Positions 20,693-29,151 are shown, numbered from the stretch's first letter. The stretch: 45,788 nucleotides of DNA from a virus (IMGVR_UViG_3300003323_000210:1-45788); one strand, 5' to 3'. Program-made: numbers and translations. Notes: a model not told the origin generated them from the letters alone.

Positions 20693-21866
20693 AAATTACA
20701 TAAGGATTTGATTTTAAAAATTTTTCTGGGAGCATGCATTTGACAATTGTTTTATACATTCCAGCCAAAATTATCAAGGTCAATACGGAAATCATAGGTA
20801 GATGTTATTTGACAAGGCTTCAAGAGCTAACGTGTGGCTAAACCCGTTTCGGGCACGGCCACAATGCCTCGCCAAGGCCCCAAAATATCGATATACGCCA
20901 CTTTTGCCTACCTTCCCTTGTCCGACTACCTATTTCACGAAAGCGGCTCAAAACGCGTTTAAATCGATTCTAGAGGCTGTGAACAACTAACACACGTTCG
21001 TCTGATGTTTGTTCAAGCTACCTCATCGGTGGATAACTCTAGATAGGAGGTACGCTAGGAATGGGCCTAGGACACGATAGGAGGCCCTAGGAGACGTTAT
21101 CTAGGAGGGGCTAGTAGGGTGACATAGGCAGGGCTAATTAATCGTCCTGTAGGCCCTATACGCTTGAGTGTTGTTAAGTAGCAACGAATGAACCGTTAGT
21201 GCGCTAAATGTTGCTCTGGTAACACTATGTCGTGCCATTGGCACAGCATTACTAATAAGAAAGAACGTTTGGCATGCGTGGGCTTAACAATCGCCCCCGC
21301 TTTCTATGTAACCTATACGTTACGTGCATGTATATGTGCCACCGGCACGCACCATATAGCCCCTATGGGGCCACATATGCACCATACACATATACGTACC
21401 ACTCCTATATGACATACAGCTATATAACCGTACGTGCCAACGGCACCACATATACATTGCCCACGGGCAATACATAGCGCACTATTGATTAGCGTACTAA
21501 GCATAGTTGACAAATGGAAAAACGTGTGATATGCTATGCGTCCGGGCATGAGCGAAGCGAATGCCCTTATATACATGTATATACTATATATTATATAACT
21601 GTATTAGTAAGTATATGTGCCCACTGGGCACGACAGTAGTATGTCCCACAGGGACGCATTACCCCTTGCCTACCGGGGGTAGGTCAATCAAGGGGGGTAT
21701 ATGTAGCCCCACAGGGGCGTAATGTGTGTTATGTGCCCTGTGGGCACTACATAGCCTATACGCCTTGCCGAAGCCATTACAGGCCCTAGGTGGCGTTAAT
21801 TTAGGGTAAGGGATAGGGAAGTGCCAGAATAGGCGAGAGACGGGCGTATAAGCCCTAGAAGTGACG
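20693..21866. other. 1.2-kb noncoding island between converging gene blocks
   Basis: No credible gene. The left part holds TTGACA-like sites near 20740 and 20810 and a tract of repeated CTAGGA/TAGGAGG words (about 21035-21160). The right part (21230-21750) is a series of short GC-rich hairpins listed separately. A plus-strand terminator at 21868-21897 closes it, so the region may be transcribed rightward as a noncoding RNA. An origin or recombination site is an alternative. Confidence 0.5.
21234..21750. repeat. Array of GC-rich micro-hairpins
   Basis: At least nine perfect 5-6 bp inverted repeats with 2-3 nt loops occur in about 500 bp of otherwise AT-rich sequence. Examples are GTGCC-ACC-GGCAC (21336), GCCCC-TAT-GGGGC (21359), GTGCC-AAC-GGCAC (21434), GTGCCC-ACT-GGGCAC, GTCCC-ACA-GGGAC and GCCCC-ACA-GGGGC. 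Arms differ but the design is constant. Confidence 0.75.
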
Positions 21867-21899
21867 AAAGCCAGCCTTGTTTAAGGGCTGGCTTTTTAT
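21867..21899 (+). terminator. Intrinsic terminator at the end of the noncoding island
   Basis: AGCCAGCC / GGCTGGCT stem around TTGTTTAAG (21869-21893) followed by TTTTATTT on the plus strand. The minus side has a short T run only. Confidence 0.82.
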
Positions 21900-22106
21900 T
21901 TATGCTACACCGACAGATGTCACCGTGTAAGTGTCGAATGTGAACGGTTCACGCATACCTTGCCGGATAAGTGAGCAATATGCATCACTTACAGTGTCCA
22001 AGGCTTGATGCCGGTGAACGTTGATAGCAATTGCGCTGTACACCTCTTTGCCATTGTGTTTAAAGGTCACTTTGTAATTGCTTTTGAGAATGTCGGACAT
22101 GTTCAT
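21900..22106 (-). CDS. Hypothetical protein, 68 aa
   Basis: Last gene of the 21.9-27.3 kb minus-strand cassette. Compact alpha/beta pattern (KVTFKHNGKEVYSAIAINVH), no motif. A second in-frame ATG two codons later has the same context. Confidence 0.6.
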   Translation of the reverse strand: MNMSDILKSNYKVTFKHNGKEVYSAIAINVHRHQALDTVSDAYCSLIRQGMREPFTFDTYTVTSVGVA

Positions 22107-22110
22107 GTCA

Positions 22111-22422
22111 TTAGCCTTTCAATGGGCGTTGAAACGGTTTAAAGCCTAAGCGTTTGCATTGGTCTTTGTAGTCTTTCAAAGCTGCGCCTAGCGTGCTGTA
22201 GCTGTTCCAATACCGGAAGCCGTAAGGGTCATTCCAGCCGTGCTTATCTGCCCATTGGCTGGCCTCTGTTGTTGCCTTATCGTAATCAAGGGCTTTCAAC
22301 TCGTAAGAGCCATGATTAAGGTAGAGCGATACACGTTTAGTTTCTGTCCCATGCTGGTAGCCGTAGCCACAAGCAAATGCATAGGCCGTTAGTGTTTTGT
22401 CTTGACGTTCAAGCTTCGGCAT
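22111..22422 (-). CDS. Hypothetical protein, 103 aa
   Basis: ATG at 22422 chosen since GGGGAAATT lies upstream and it follows the previous stop by one base. Rich in Tyr, Trp and Gly; no family recognised. Confidence 0.62.
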   Translation of the reverse strand: MPKLERQDKTLTAYAFACGYGYQHGTETKRVSLYLNHGSYELKALDYDKATTEASQWADKHGWNDPYGFRYWNSYSTLGAALKDYKDQCKRLGFKPFQRPLKG

Positions 22423-22423
22423 T

Positions 22424-22621
22424 TTAATTTCCCCTGTCAACTTTACCGGCACATTCCAAAGAGTGGAAAACGCATTCCCCGAACTCATGTGCAGCTTCTA
22501 GCCAATTAAGGCCGGTTCTGATATCTGCACCATACACCACGTTAAAGCGGTTAACGCCTGTAGCGATGATTTGCACCGGATAATCTCCATCGGTGAACGT
22601 AGTGATAATTTGCTTTGGCAT
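22424..22621 (-). CDS. Hypothetical protein, 65 aa
   Basis: Small alpha/beta protein (ITTFTDGDYPVQIIATGVNR). GGGAT ribosome binding site. Not recognised. Confidence 0.6.
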   Translation of the reverse strand: MPKQIITTFTDGDYPVQIIATGVNRFNVVYGADIRTGLNWLEAAHEFGECVFHSLECAGKVDRGN

Positions 22622-22633
22622 TTTAGTTATCCC

Positions 22634-22864
22634 TTATTCTGGAAGGTTATTAGCGGTTTTCTTAGTTACATCTTTATAGCTTTGGGGCCATTCCCCGTTA
22701 GATGTCCGTCCATACGTAACGGTAAAGAAATGCCCGTCTGTCTTCCCTTCAACTACATTACACTTCCGGCTGGATGGGAACTGTTCAAAGTATGCCAGTG
22801 CAGCTTGACGAGGGGAGGATTTAGTAACGCGGCCAGCGTTGCCATATGCTTGGAATTCTTTCAT
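22634..22864 (-). CDS. Hypothetical protein, 76 aa
   Basis: AAGGATT precedes the ATG. Basic N-terminus with AGRVTKSSPRQAALAYFEQF, possibly nucleic-acid binding. Not recognised. Confidence 0.6.
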   Translation of the reverse strand: MKEFQAYGNAGRVTKSSPRQAALAYFEQFPSSRKCNVVEGKTDGHFFTVTYGRTSNGEWPQSYKDVTKKTANNLPE

Positions 22865-22875
22865 TTTGTTAATCC

Positions 22876-23481
22876 TTAAATAGTAATTTGCTTGAGAATA
22901 TCTTCAATTGGCATAGCCAAGAATTCATCAGGCGAGAGAATCAATTCTTTAATGTCCTCTGCACTCTTTTCACGATAATACGGGGCATCTTTATAATTGA
23001 TGCTCACCCGAATATTAATTGTCTGTTCTTTTTCTTCCCAATAGCTGCCCGGATAGCCGTAGGCGTACATTTGGAATTGGAGCAATGCACTGTCACGCAT
23101 CCATTCGTTTTCGTAGTCCTGATATTCCTGTTGCTGGCTTTCGTCCAATTCATCATAGGACATTTCGCTTTCAATGTCGTTATCGGACAGAAAAGCCTTA
23201 AAGCACTGGCTCAACTGATCGTTAATGAATTCCTGTTGCTTTTCAGTGAAATAGCAACCAGAGCCATAACCATTGGAAACGAAGCAATCAACACTAAAAC
23301 CCCCGTCCTGTCGTGGCATCCAGCCGGAAACATAATTGCCTTGAATGTCGTTCTTTGTTACGTCTCCCTCTTTGTCATGGGAGCGCAGAACAATGGAATT
23401 AAATTGTTCTGCTATTGTTTCGGCCAGCAATTCCAATTTGGTTTGGATGGATTCTGGTACAGAGTGTTTAAAATTGTTCAT
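22876..23481 (-). CDS. Acidic hypothetical protein, 201 aa
   Basis: Start ATG at 23481 (MNNFKHS) after AAGGAA and 4 bp beyond the upstream stop. Very acidic centre (DNDIESEMSYDELDESQQQE), which might mimic DNA or bind a basic partner. Not recognised. Confidence 0.62.
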   Translation of the reverse strand: MNNFKHSVPESIQTKLELLAETIAEQFNSIVLRSHDKEGDVTKNDIQGNYVSGWMPRQDGGFSVDCFVSNGYGSGCYFTEKQQEFINDQLSQCFKAFLSDNDIESEMSYDELDESQQQEYQDYENEWMRDSALLQFQMYAYGYPGSYWEEKEQTINIRVSINYKDAPYYREKSAEDIKELILSPDEFLAMPIEDILKQITI

Positions 23482-23485
23482 GGCG

Positions 23486-23845
23486 TTATTCCTTGTATTT
23501 AAGCTTTGCAGCTTCATATTTCATATTCAATTGAGCTAGCATCCTATCGCAGGACTCCATACGGCTTCTACGCCCGTCCGCCCTATGTTGATCCCTTGCC
23601 GCCGTGTAAATGGCAATCTCTTTAAGATAATGCTTTTCAAGCTGTGCGAAAATCTCTTTATTTGTCATTGGCACAGTGTAAGAGAGACGGGAAACAATTT
23701 CGCATCCGTGTGTGTCCCCTTCCATATAGCAATCGAGCGTATGCGAAGGGTTAAGGGTTTGCAGATAGGCTATTGCCTTTTCTACTGTCATTCCGTCAAT
23801 CTCCCTTAACCAATCGATTTTGACAGTAAGAGTTTTAACATACAT
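23486..23845 (-). CDS. Hypothetical protein, 119 aa
   Basis: GAAAGGA ribosome binding site. C-terminal third is a charged helix (RRSRMESCDRMLAQLNMKYE). No motif recognised. Confidence 0.62.
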   Translation of the reverse strand: MYVKTLTVKIDWLREIDGMTVEKAIAYLQTLNPSHTLDCYMEGDTHGCEIVSRLSYTVPMTNKEIFAQLEKHYLKEIAIYTAARDQHRADGRRSRMESCDRMLAQLNMKYEAAKLKYKE

Positions 23846-23913
23846 GATTGCATCCTTTCGTGTTTAAAACATGTGTGAATAGCGCCTATTTCTAAGCGCT
23901 ATTGGCCTATGCT

Positions 23914-24381
23914 TTATTTGCCGTTTTCGTCAGCTTGTAAAGCTTCTACATTGCCGTAGTCGGTAACGAAATAACCTTCATAAGCTCCATATCCACGGTT
24001 AAGGCGTTTATTCCAATTGCCTGTTACACGGATTCCCAAAGCTTCGGCAATACGTAACATGCTTTCCTTGCCGCAAGCACCATCAAGAACGATTTTGTTT
24101 TGTTCGGGGTAGTAATGCATACCGTATAAGCCTTTATCGTTGCTGATATTCTCGCCATTTTCCCGTTTGAAACTGGCTTGCTCAGCAATCTGCAAAAGTC
24201 GGTCTTGATATTCAGCAGCCAGCCATTTACCGATGCACGTCCCTACCATGTCATAACCGCCACCCATGCATTTGTATCGCGTACCTGATTCCCGGCTATC
24301 AAGGCGGCAAATGTTATAGCCGTAAGTGTCCATGCCACGCGATACAGACCACGACAAGGCGAGATAGTTAGTTTTAATCAT
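23914..24381 (-). CDS. Hypothetical protein, 155 aa
   Basis: ATG at 24381 with AAAGGAAAA. Soluble, Gly/Tyr-rich, with an N-terminal core containing SRGMDTYGYNICRLD and GGGYDMVGTCIGKWLA that resembles small conserved proteins of large phages; family not certain. Confidence 0.62.
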   Translation of the reverse strand: MIKTNYLALSWSVSRGMDTYGYNICRLDSRESGTRYKCMGGGYDMVGTCIGKWLAAEYQDRLLQIAEQASFKRENGENISNDKGLYGMHYYPEQNKIVLDGACGKESMLRIAEALGIRVTGNWNKRLNRGYGAYEGYFVTDYGNVEALQADENGK

Positions 24382-24382
24382 T

Positions 24383-24685
24383 TTATTTTCCTTTAATGTC
24401 AAATTCGATTGATTGCACTGGCTTAAAGCTAATGCCGTAGTGTGTCAGAAACGCGCCATAGGCGCTTGCAAGCGTTTGAAACGCGTTAGCGTCATCTTCT
24501 AGCCCGAGATAGCTTAAACGCTTATCTATGGCCTTTTCGTAGCACTCTGCGAAGGATTCCGGGTTAGCGCCTATGTCAGTTTGTAGGCCCTTGCCAATGA
24601 CGCGCAGGACATAGCTATTAGGGTTTTGTCCATGTGGCCGGAATGTAATTCCAATTGGAGCGCCGTTAGCGTGTAGAAGCTTCAT
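24383..24685 (-). CDS. Hypothetical protein, 100 aa
   Basis: Start overlaps the preceding stop (TAATG). Alpha/beta pattern with SFAECYEKAIDKRLSYLGL. Not recognised. Confidence 0.6.
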   Translation of the reverse strand: MKLLHANGAPIGITFRPHGQNPNSYVLRVIGKGLQTDIGANPESFAECYEKAIDKRLSYLGLEDDANAFQTLASAYGAFLTHYGISFKPVQSIEFDIKGK

Positions 24686-24957
24686 TAATTCACCTCTTTA
24701 ACATTGAGGTATTGGCCGTGTGTCTCATCTTCCCATTCATCAATGAATGCACACACAGTGCCCCCGATAATGTCAATTCGTGCACTGTCCCCATAATCAC
24801 TAAGAACGTGCTTTGGTACGGGTGAATAGTAACGGGCCTGTTTTGCTTTGGTAATAGCTTTCTTAATGTTTTTAGCTTTGATTTTGAAACGATCAACCCA
24901 GCAGTAATTAGCTTCACCGGCGAAAGTGTCAGTAAATTCTACGAAATAAGTTTTCAT
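24685..24957 (-). CDS. Hypothetical protein, 90 aa
   Basis: ATG directly after the stop of the 31-aa gene. Lys-rich helix AKNIKKAITKAKQ in the middle. Not recognised. Confidence 0.6.
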   Translation of the reverse strand: MKTYFVEFTDTFAGEANYCWVDRFKIKAKNIKKAITKAKQARYYSPVPKHVLSDYGDSARIDIIGGTVCAFIDEWEDETHGQYLNVKEVN

Positions 24958-25053
24958 TTATTGCCCCTTTAACAGTGATGCCTTAATCGCTTTGAAAGCG
25001 AGAAAAGCTAAATAACGTTGCTCATAATTTTGTGCGTTAATTACGTGTTTCAT
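24958..25053 (-). CDS. Small protein, 31 aa
   Basis: Clear AAAAGGAAT ribosome binding site and a TAA stop that touches the next start codon, so it is likely translated. Basic amphipathic helix (YLAFLAFKAIKASLLKG), potentially membrane-active. Confidence 0.5.
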   Translation of the reverse strand: MKHVINAQNYEQRYLAFLAFKAIKASLLKGQ

Positions 25054-25136
25054 AATTCCTTTTCAAATTAAGAGAATATGTAAATGAGCGCTCAGTTAAA
25101 CGCTCATTGGCTTATTAGCTCTCAAACAGGTGAGTG

Positions 25137-25388
25137 TTAAACTGTCTTTTGATAGCTCTCAGTTTTCTTTGCCCATTCGATTAACTCACAAGCTAGTTTA
25201 TTAGCCTGTTCTGGCGTTAGTCGCAATTCCATGTTTTGAAATTCACCATTAGACAGCCGGATAGTTACGCCAGCCTGTACAGTGGAATAACTGTAGCCTA
25301 CTGAATAACCTACTGGCTGGTTTGCTGTGCGGTGACGGGATAAGAATTTGCCAGAGCACAGTATTTTGGTTCCGCTTTCTATAAGCAT
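25137..25388 (-). CDS. Hypothetical protein, 83 aa
   Basis: GAGG ribosome binding site in the end of the upstream gene. Contains VTIRLSNGEFQNMELRLTPE and a helical end (ANKLACELIEWAKK). This layout is common in small phage proteins of unknown role. Confidence 0.6.
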   Translation of the reverse strand: MLIESGTKILCSGKFLSRHRTANQPVGYSVGYSYSTVQAGVTIRLSNGEFQNMELRLTPEQANKLACELIEWAKKTESYQKTV

Positions 25389-25396
25389 ATTAGTCC

Positions 25397-25552
25397 TCAG
25401 TTAAACAGATTGTTTAGGCTGGAAACGAGTGTACTCATCCCCACAGCCAAAGCTGTAGCAATAATTACGATTGCCGGTAACTTCGTTTCCGCCTGTTGCA
25501 GGGCCTTTGCATACTCTGCCGGGGTTAGTTCGGGTTGATGTTTGTATTTCAT
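25397..25552 (-). CDS. Small membrane protein, 51 aa
   Basis: Overlaps the upstream stop by ATGA. A polar N-terminus is followed by one hydrophobic helix (AIVIIATALAVGMSTLV). Function unknown. Confidence 0.55.
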   Translation of the reverse strand: MKYKHQPELTPAEYAKALQQAETKLPAIVIIATALAVGMSTLVSSLNNLFN

Positions 25553-25782
25553 GGCTTAAAGCCTTTAAAAAAGTAATGTATTTGATTGTCCGTGTCTACT
25601 AAGTCAAGTGTACCTATTTGACCAGTAATTACAGAGAATTTCGGATAATCATTATCGTAAATCGGTTCAGGTGTATCAACTACTACAGCAGTAAAGTCGC
25701 TAACTTTAACCATTATTACCTCACTGCCGGGGTAGTTAAACGCGTTGCCAATTTCTAGTAACCCGAAAGTAATGCGCCGCAT
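25549..25782 (-). CDS. Hypothetical protein, 77 aa
   Basis: Beta-rich, acidic C-terminal half. It starts 2 bp after the stop of the 49-aa gene. Not recognised. Confidence 0.58.
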   Translation of the reverse strand: MRRITFGLLEIGNAFNYPGSEVIMVKVSDFTAVVVDTPEPIYDNDYPKFSVITGQIGTLDLVDTDNQIHYFFKGFKP

Positions 25783-25783
25783 A

Positions 25784-25933
25784 TCACACCCCCATCAGAA
25801 TAAACATTGCCGCTTCAACACTCCATTCCCGATTGCGCAGATACTTGGCAGCTACGCTAATGCCTAGAGTGCGCTTAATGATGCGTGCCCTTTCAGCTTG
25901 TGATACATTGTTTTTCAATTGAATTTTAGCCAT
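25784..25933 (-). CDS. Small basic protein, 49 aa
   Basis: Good GAAAGGA site. The pattern RARIIKRTLGISVAAKYLRN then WSVEAAMFILMG matches a type of very short conserved phage protein with a possible helix-turn-helix; function unknown. Confidence 0.55.
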   Translation of the reverse strand: MAKIQLKNNVSQAERARIIKRTLGISVAAKYLRNREWSVEAAMFILMGV

Positions 25934-25951
25934 GATTCCATCCTTTCAGAA

Positions 25952-26548
25952 TTAGGAAACGATTTGACGAAGTTTTTCGATACGGGCGGCTTTGCTGGGG
26001 TGGCTCACGCTGCTAGCGGACGGCTTCAACAGGCCCTTAACTGCCTTGATAACGTCCAAGCCACGTTTTGCCATGATATGGGCTGCAAATTCATCGGCTT
26101 GATACTCTTGCCCATGATTGAGGGCCTGTTGCCCCTCGCCCTCTTGTGCCAGCTTGCCATACTTAGCCAGCAAGTCATTATCCGTTTCAAACTTAGCTGA
26201 TTCAGGGCCGAACGATTCAACGAATTTACGGCCATGCTTCATTACCGAATGACCGAATTCATGGGCCAGAGCGAAAAACAGTTCGTCATCAGTCAATTGA
26301 GTAGTGTCACCCAAATGCACAATGTCCGGTGCGCCTACTACCCATTCGTAATCTGCAACTCGGGCCGTGTAATCAACCTTGAAAGTTACGTTGTGGTGCG
26401 TTTCAGCTTCCAGCACTGAGTTAATGTCGCAAATGCGCTTGTCGGCATATTTGCATGGTTCAGCAGCGAAAGAATAGGCTTGAAACAGGAAGCCTACGAG
26501 AATGTAAGAGAGGATAGCGCTTGCAATCCATTTAATAGCGTTAAACAT
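25952..26548 (-). CDS. Exported M48-family metalloprotease
   Basis: 198 residues. The zinc motif HEFGH (His96-His100) and a downstream EYQAD (Glu148-Asp152) as third-ligand helix identify an M48-type peptidase (HtpX/BepA/Ste24 clan). An N-terminal hydrophobic segment (residues 6-28, ending FAAEP) is a signal peptide or anchor, so it should act in the periplasm. The ATG at 26548 follows GAAAGGA. Cellular relatives degrade misassembled membrane and outer-membrane proteins; a phage role in remodelling the host envelope is inferred. Confidence 0.87.
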   Translation of the reverse strand: MFNAIKWIASAILSYILVGFLFQAYSFAAEPCKYADKRICDINSVLEAETHHNVTFKVDYTARVADYEWVVGAPDIVHLGDTTQLTDDELFFALAHEFGHSVMKHGRKFVESFGPESAKFETDNDLLAKYGKLAQEGEGQQALNHGQEYQADEFAAHIMAKRGLDVIKAVKGLLKPSASSVSHPSKAARIEKLRQIVS

Positions 26549-26615
26549 GATAATCCTTTCATATATGCAACATTGCATGTAATAGCGCTGGCTCGCAACG
26601 CTATGGCCTGAAATG

Positions 26616-26807
26616 TCATTCGTAGATTCGCTCAACTTCGGCAAACCCGTTTTTGTCAGGGTTAGAACTTCCAGTCTCTGCATAAGAACAGCCGTTACTG
26701 CCTCTAACCGTGGCGTAGCTGATAGCTGCTAGTGCGTACGATTCGGACGAGGCAACCACTATGCGCCACTTATGCCCGTTCACTTCTACGATTTTGTTTT
26801 CAATCAT
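26616..26807 (-). CDS. Hypothetical protein, 63 aa
   Basis: AAGGGCGG-like site before ATG. Small beta-rich protein; not recognised. Confidence 0.55.
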   Translation of the reverse strand: MIENKIVEVNGHKWRIVVASSESYALAAISYATVRGSNGCSYAETGSSNPDKNGFAEVERIYE

Positions 26808-26873
26808 TTGCCGCCCTTTCAGTTAAGAGAATCCGTCAATGCCCTGACTAGCAAGGCATTAGCTGATTAGCTC

Positions 26874-27020
26874 TCAAGATAAATCTGCAACTAAACGTAG
26901 CTCGCATGCATCCAGACTTTCGCAAATTTCCTCAAACAACAGGCGCTTTCCGCCGAAATCTACGACAATAAATTGATGCATGTAGAACATTGCGTCACTT
27001 GGCAACACTTTCTTAGTCAT
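26874..27020 (-). CDS. Small protein, 48 aa
   Basis: Coupled by ATGA to the 27-aa gene. GGGAG lies upstream. Acidic C-terminus; no motif. Confidence 0.5.
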   Translation of the reverse strand: MTKKVLPSDAMFYMHQFIVVDFGGKRLLFEEICESLDACELRLVADLS

Positions 27021-27100
27021 TTTGCGCTCCCTTGCATTGAAGCGAGAGCGGCGGCAAACGCCACCATGTCAGCATCGTTAGTTTCAAATTCGATAATCAT
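27017..27100 (-). CDS. Very small protein, 27 aa
   Basis: AAAGGAAAC ribosome binding site and ATGA overlap with the next gene. One short Ala-rich helix. Possibly a leader that couples translation. Confidence 0.42.
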   Translation of the reverse strand: MIIEFETNDADMVAFAAALASMQGSAK

Positions 27101-27111
27101 TTTCGTTTCCT

Positions 27112-27267
27112 TTAAAGTTTGCTAAGTGCTTTTGTTGCAATCTCGCCTAACATCGTTGCAACGTCTACTTTAGTCCTGTCGGCATCCTTTGAAAGCCGCT
27201 CAATCTGCTGTAGCGCTGCAACCATGATGTTAAACGCCTCAAAGTTTTTAGCTTGTACATCATTCAT
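27112..27267 (-). CDS. Small helical protein, 51 aa
   Basis: First gene of the cassette. AAAGGGTAAG site. Entirely helical (EAFNIMVAALQQIERLSKDA). Function unknown. Confidence 0.52.
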   Translation of the reverse strand: MNDVQAKNFEAFNIMVAALQQIERLSKDADRTKVDVATMLGEIATKALSKL

Positions 27268-28025
27268 TTTCTTACCCTTTCAAACGAACAAACCAAAGCA
27301 CACATTTCTATGTGCTTTTGCGTATATTCGCTTACTAGCGGCATTCCCATGCGGCCAGCGTGGTGGAGCTATGCTTACTGCCTTCCCGGCGTTAGCTTCT
27401 CCCTAGGTCGAATTGTTAAAGAACTGAATTCTTGGCTTTCATCCTATCTCTACCGCTTGTCCCTACAAGGCATCCACCTACAGGACAAACTTAAGATCAA
27501 AGAACTACTTGCCTACTTCACCGACACAGCGTTTTGTGTGCCGATGTAGAGATATTAGGGCATATCGAAGGGAAGTGCAATACCCTTTGTGAAAATAGTT
27601 TGGAATGTAGCGTTTCCACACAAACGCCAGATACATAAAGAAATGTGCGCACGCGCATACACGCACGCGTAGCAAGTAGTATGCCAGCTAAGTATTATTA
27701 CATTGTTACGTAAAACGGGGATGCATATTTACGGCATTCTGTAAAGACAAAATTCACCACACTTTCAGGCCAGTTTTAAGAAAATGCTTGACATTCTCAA
27801 AAGCAACTAAATAGTTGTCATAATTACACTCGCAAGTTATTGATTTTAAAGGGAAATTTGATAGTGACGAAAACGAGGGACTAGCAATACCCTCGCCTCA
27901 TATTGACAGAAAACGCTTTAGAGGCCGTTTTAGCGCGATTTAGAGGTATGGATAAGCATACAGGTAGCTATATAACATTTTCTAGTTGTTTGCATGTAGG
28001 GATAGATACAAAGTTCATAAAAGAA
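27268..28025. other. Long leader/intergenic region upstream of the small-gene cassette
   Basis: No convincing gene. On the minus strand it has an AAGCACA/TGTGCTT hairpin (about 27294-27318), the boxA-like site and GC-rich alternating segments near 27640-27670. No strong minus-strand promoter was found by eye. A plus-strand TTGACA (about 27791) with CATAAT lies too far apart to be convincing. Confidence 0.45.
27406..27425 (-). promoter_or_regulatory. boxA-like antitermination site
   Basis: The minus strand reads AGTTCTTTAACAATTCGACC. The core CTTTAACAAT equals that of proteobacterial rrn boxA, which recruits NusB/NusE. It lies about 140 nt upstream of the first gene of a cassette of some 19 short genes, where processive antitermination would be useful. 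No boxB was identified. Confidence 0.5.
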
Positions 28026-28047
28026 AACCGGCTTTCGCCGGTTCTGT
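28026..28047 (-). terminator. Terminator after the gene at 28047
   Basis: AACCGGC-GAAA-GCCGGTT on the minus strand followed by TTCTTTTAT; its stem ends beside the stop codon. Confidence 0.8.
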
Positions 28048-28613
28048 TAGTCGTTTATATCAACCTGATAGTTACATAATGCTTGTACTGCCCTTATGTC
28101 AATACTGTCTTTATACATATAGGCTAACTGCGCCATATACTTTTCTTTCATCCATTTGTAGGCCATAAATGCCTCCTCTGGCGTTTCAAAATTTCCCGAT
28201 TCATTACCTGCAAATGTCCTGCACTTGGCAAGGTAAGGCGCAGCGCTTATACCAGACCATGTAACGCCTAACGGTAATTCGCCTCTGTCGGCTTTACGAG
28301 TCGTAAGCGCTTGATTGATACGCCTAGGAAGGAAAACACACGTCTCCTCGCTGTAGCACTTGTTACCCTTAACTAGCAGGTCTTTATCTAATTGGTAATC
28401 CTCGTTATCAAACCCTTTTTGCAAGTTGCACCATTCTGCGAAAAAGTCAAAATCTTTAAAGTTTTCCGACATGTGGCAACCAATGTAATAAGGTTTTCTT
28501 TCATGCACTTTTGGATTAGTACACCTATGAATCATGCTAGTCCATTTTGTGTATTCCCTGCTATGAACTCCCTTAAGACTTCTTACATATTTTCCTATCA
28601 CACTATTCTCCAT
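28047..28613 (-). CDS. AP2/HNH-type homing-endonuclease-like protein, 188 aa
   Basis: Shares YQLDKDLLVKGNKCYSEETC with VFLPRRIN, the middle block (RADRGELPLGV-type) and the end IDIRAVQALCNYQVDIND with the proteins at 19733 and 32114. The N-terminal SREYTKWTSMIHRCTN resembles phage HNH/AP2 proteins. Solo gene with its own promoter and terminator, consistent with a mobile element. Confidence 0.7.
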   Translation of the reverse strand: MENSVIGKYVRSLKGVHSREYTKWTSMIHRCTNPKVHERKPYYIGCHMSENFKDFDFFAEWCNLQKGFDNEDYQLDKDLLVKGNKCYSEETCVFLPRRINQALTTRKADRGELPLGVTWSGISAAPYLAKCRTFAGNESGNFETPEEAFMAYKWMKEKYMAQLAYMYKDSIDIRAVQALCNYQVDIND

Positions 28614-28622
28614 AAAGCTAGC

Positions 28623-28651
28623 ACTTTATCACGAGTGTTGTATTTTGTCAA
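28623..28651 (-). promoter_or_regulatory. Promoter of the gene at 28047
   Basis: Minus-strand TTGACA (28646-28651), 17-bp spacer, TAAAGT (28623-28628). Confidence 0.82.
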
Positions 28652-29145
28652 CTTCGGCGAATGTAGCAAAGGTAAGCTACTTAACATGGTACTCACAATT
28701 TGAACAGGTTAACATGAGAGTAAGGCAGTATGTCCTATCAGTTACTATCCGGCAATAGTGTGACGTTCTTTGTCTAGGGAGCTAACATTGATCTACCGTA
28801 ATTGTTATTTTCAATACAAGTTTTGTTTGCTCTTTTGCAATTTTGTGAATAACATGCCGTAGGAGCAACTTTTGCTGAAGTTATCAACAGGACAGGCCCA
28901 AAATCCGTCCAAAATGCGAGTTAACCACACGATATCCACAGGCTGTTGCAACTTTGCAACAAAAGATGTCAAAGCGACAAGCCTGCCCGTTTTCCGGCCC
29001 TGCTCGGAGCCAAACTTGTCCTAAGAAGAGAGTCAAAAATTCCCCAGTCGGTGGGAAAATTCAGACTTTCATTTTCCAAATGAGATTCCGAAAACGTTCT
29101 CAGAGGCGTTTAAATCAAGTGGCCTGAACATTCCCATCAAACCAA
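28652..29145. other. Noncoding region with DnaA-box-like sites
   Basis: No gene. Three 9-mers each one base from TTATCCACA lie within 60 bp: TTATCAACA (28881-28889), TTAACCACA (28921-28929) and ATATCCACA (28932-28940). A TTGCAACTTTGCAAC inverted repeat follows. A replication origin is possible. Confidence 0.45.
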
Positions 29146-29151
29146 AAAGAA

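Noticed and set aside
20802-20990. 62-aa open frame on the plus strand in the noncoding island
   Set aside because: No ribosome binding site; low-complexity composition; probably chance.
21234-21750. CRISPR array
   Set aside because: The hairpins have different arms, no constant repeat of 24-40 bp and irregular spacing; no cas gene is present.
27783-27830. Plus-strand promoter with TTGACA and CATAAT
   Set aside because: The spacer is about 25 bp, too long for sigma70, and no plus-strand gene follows.
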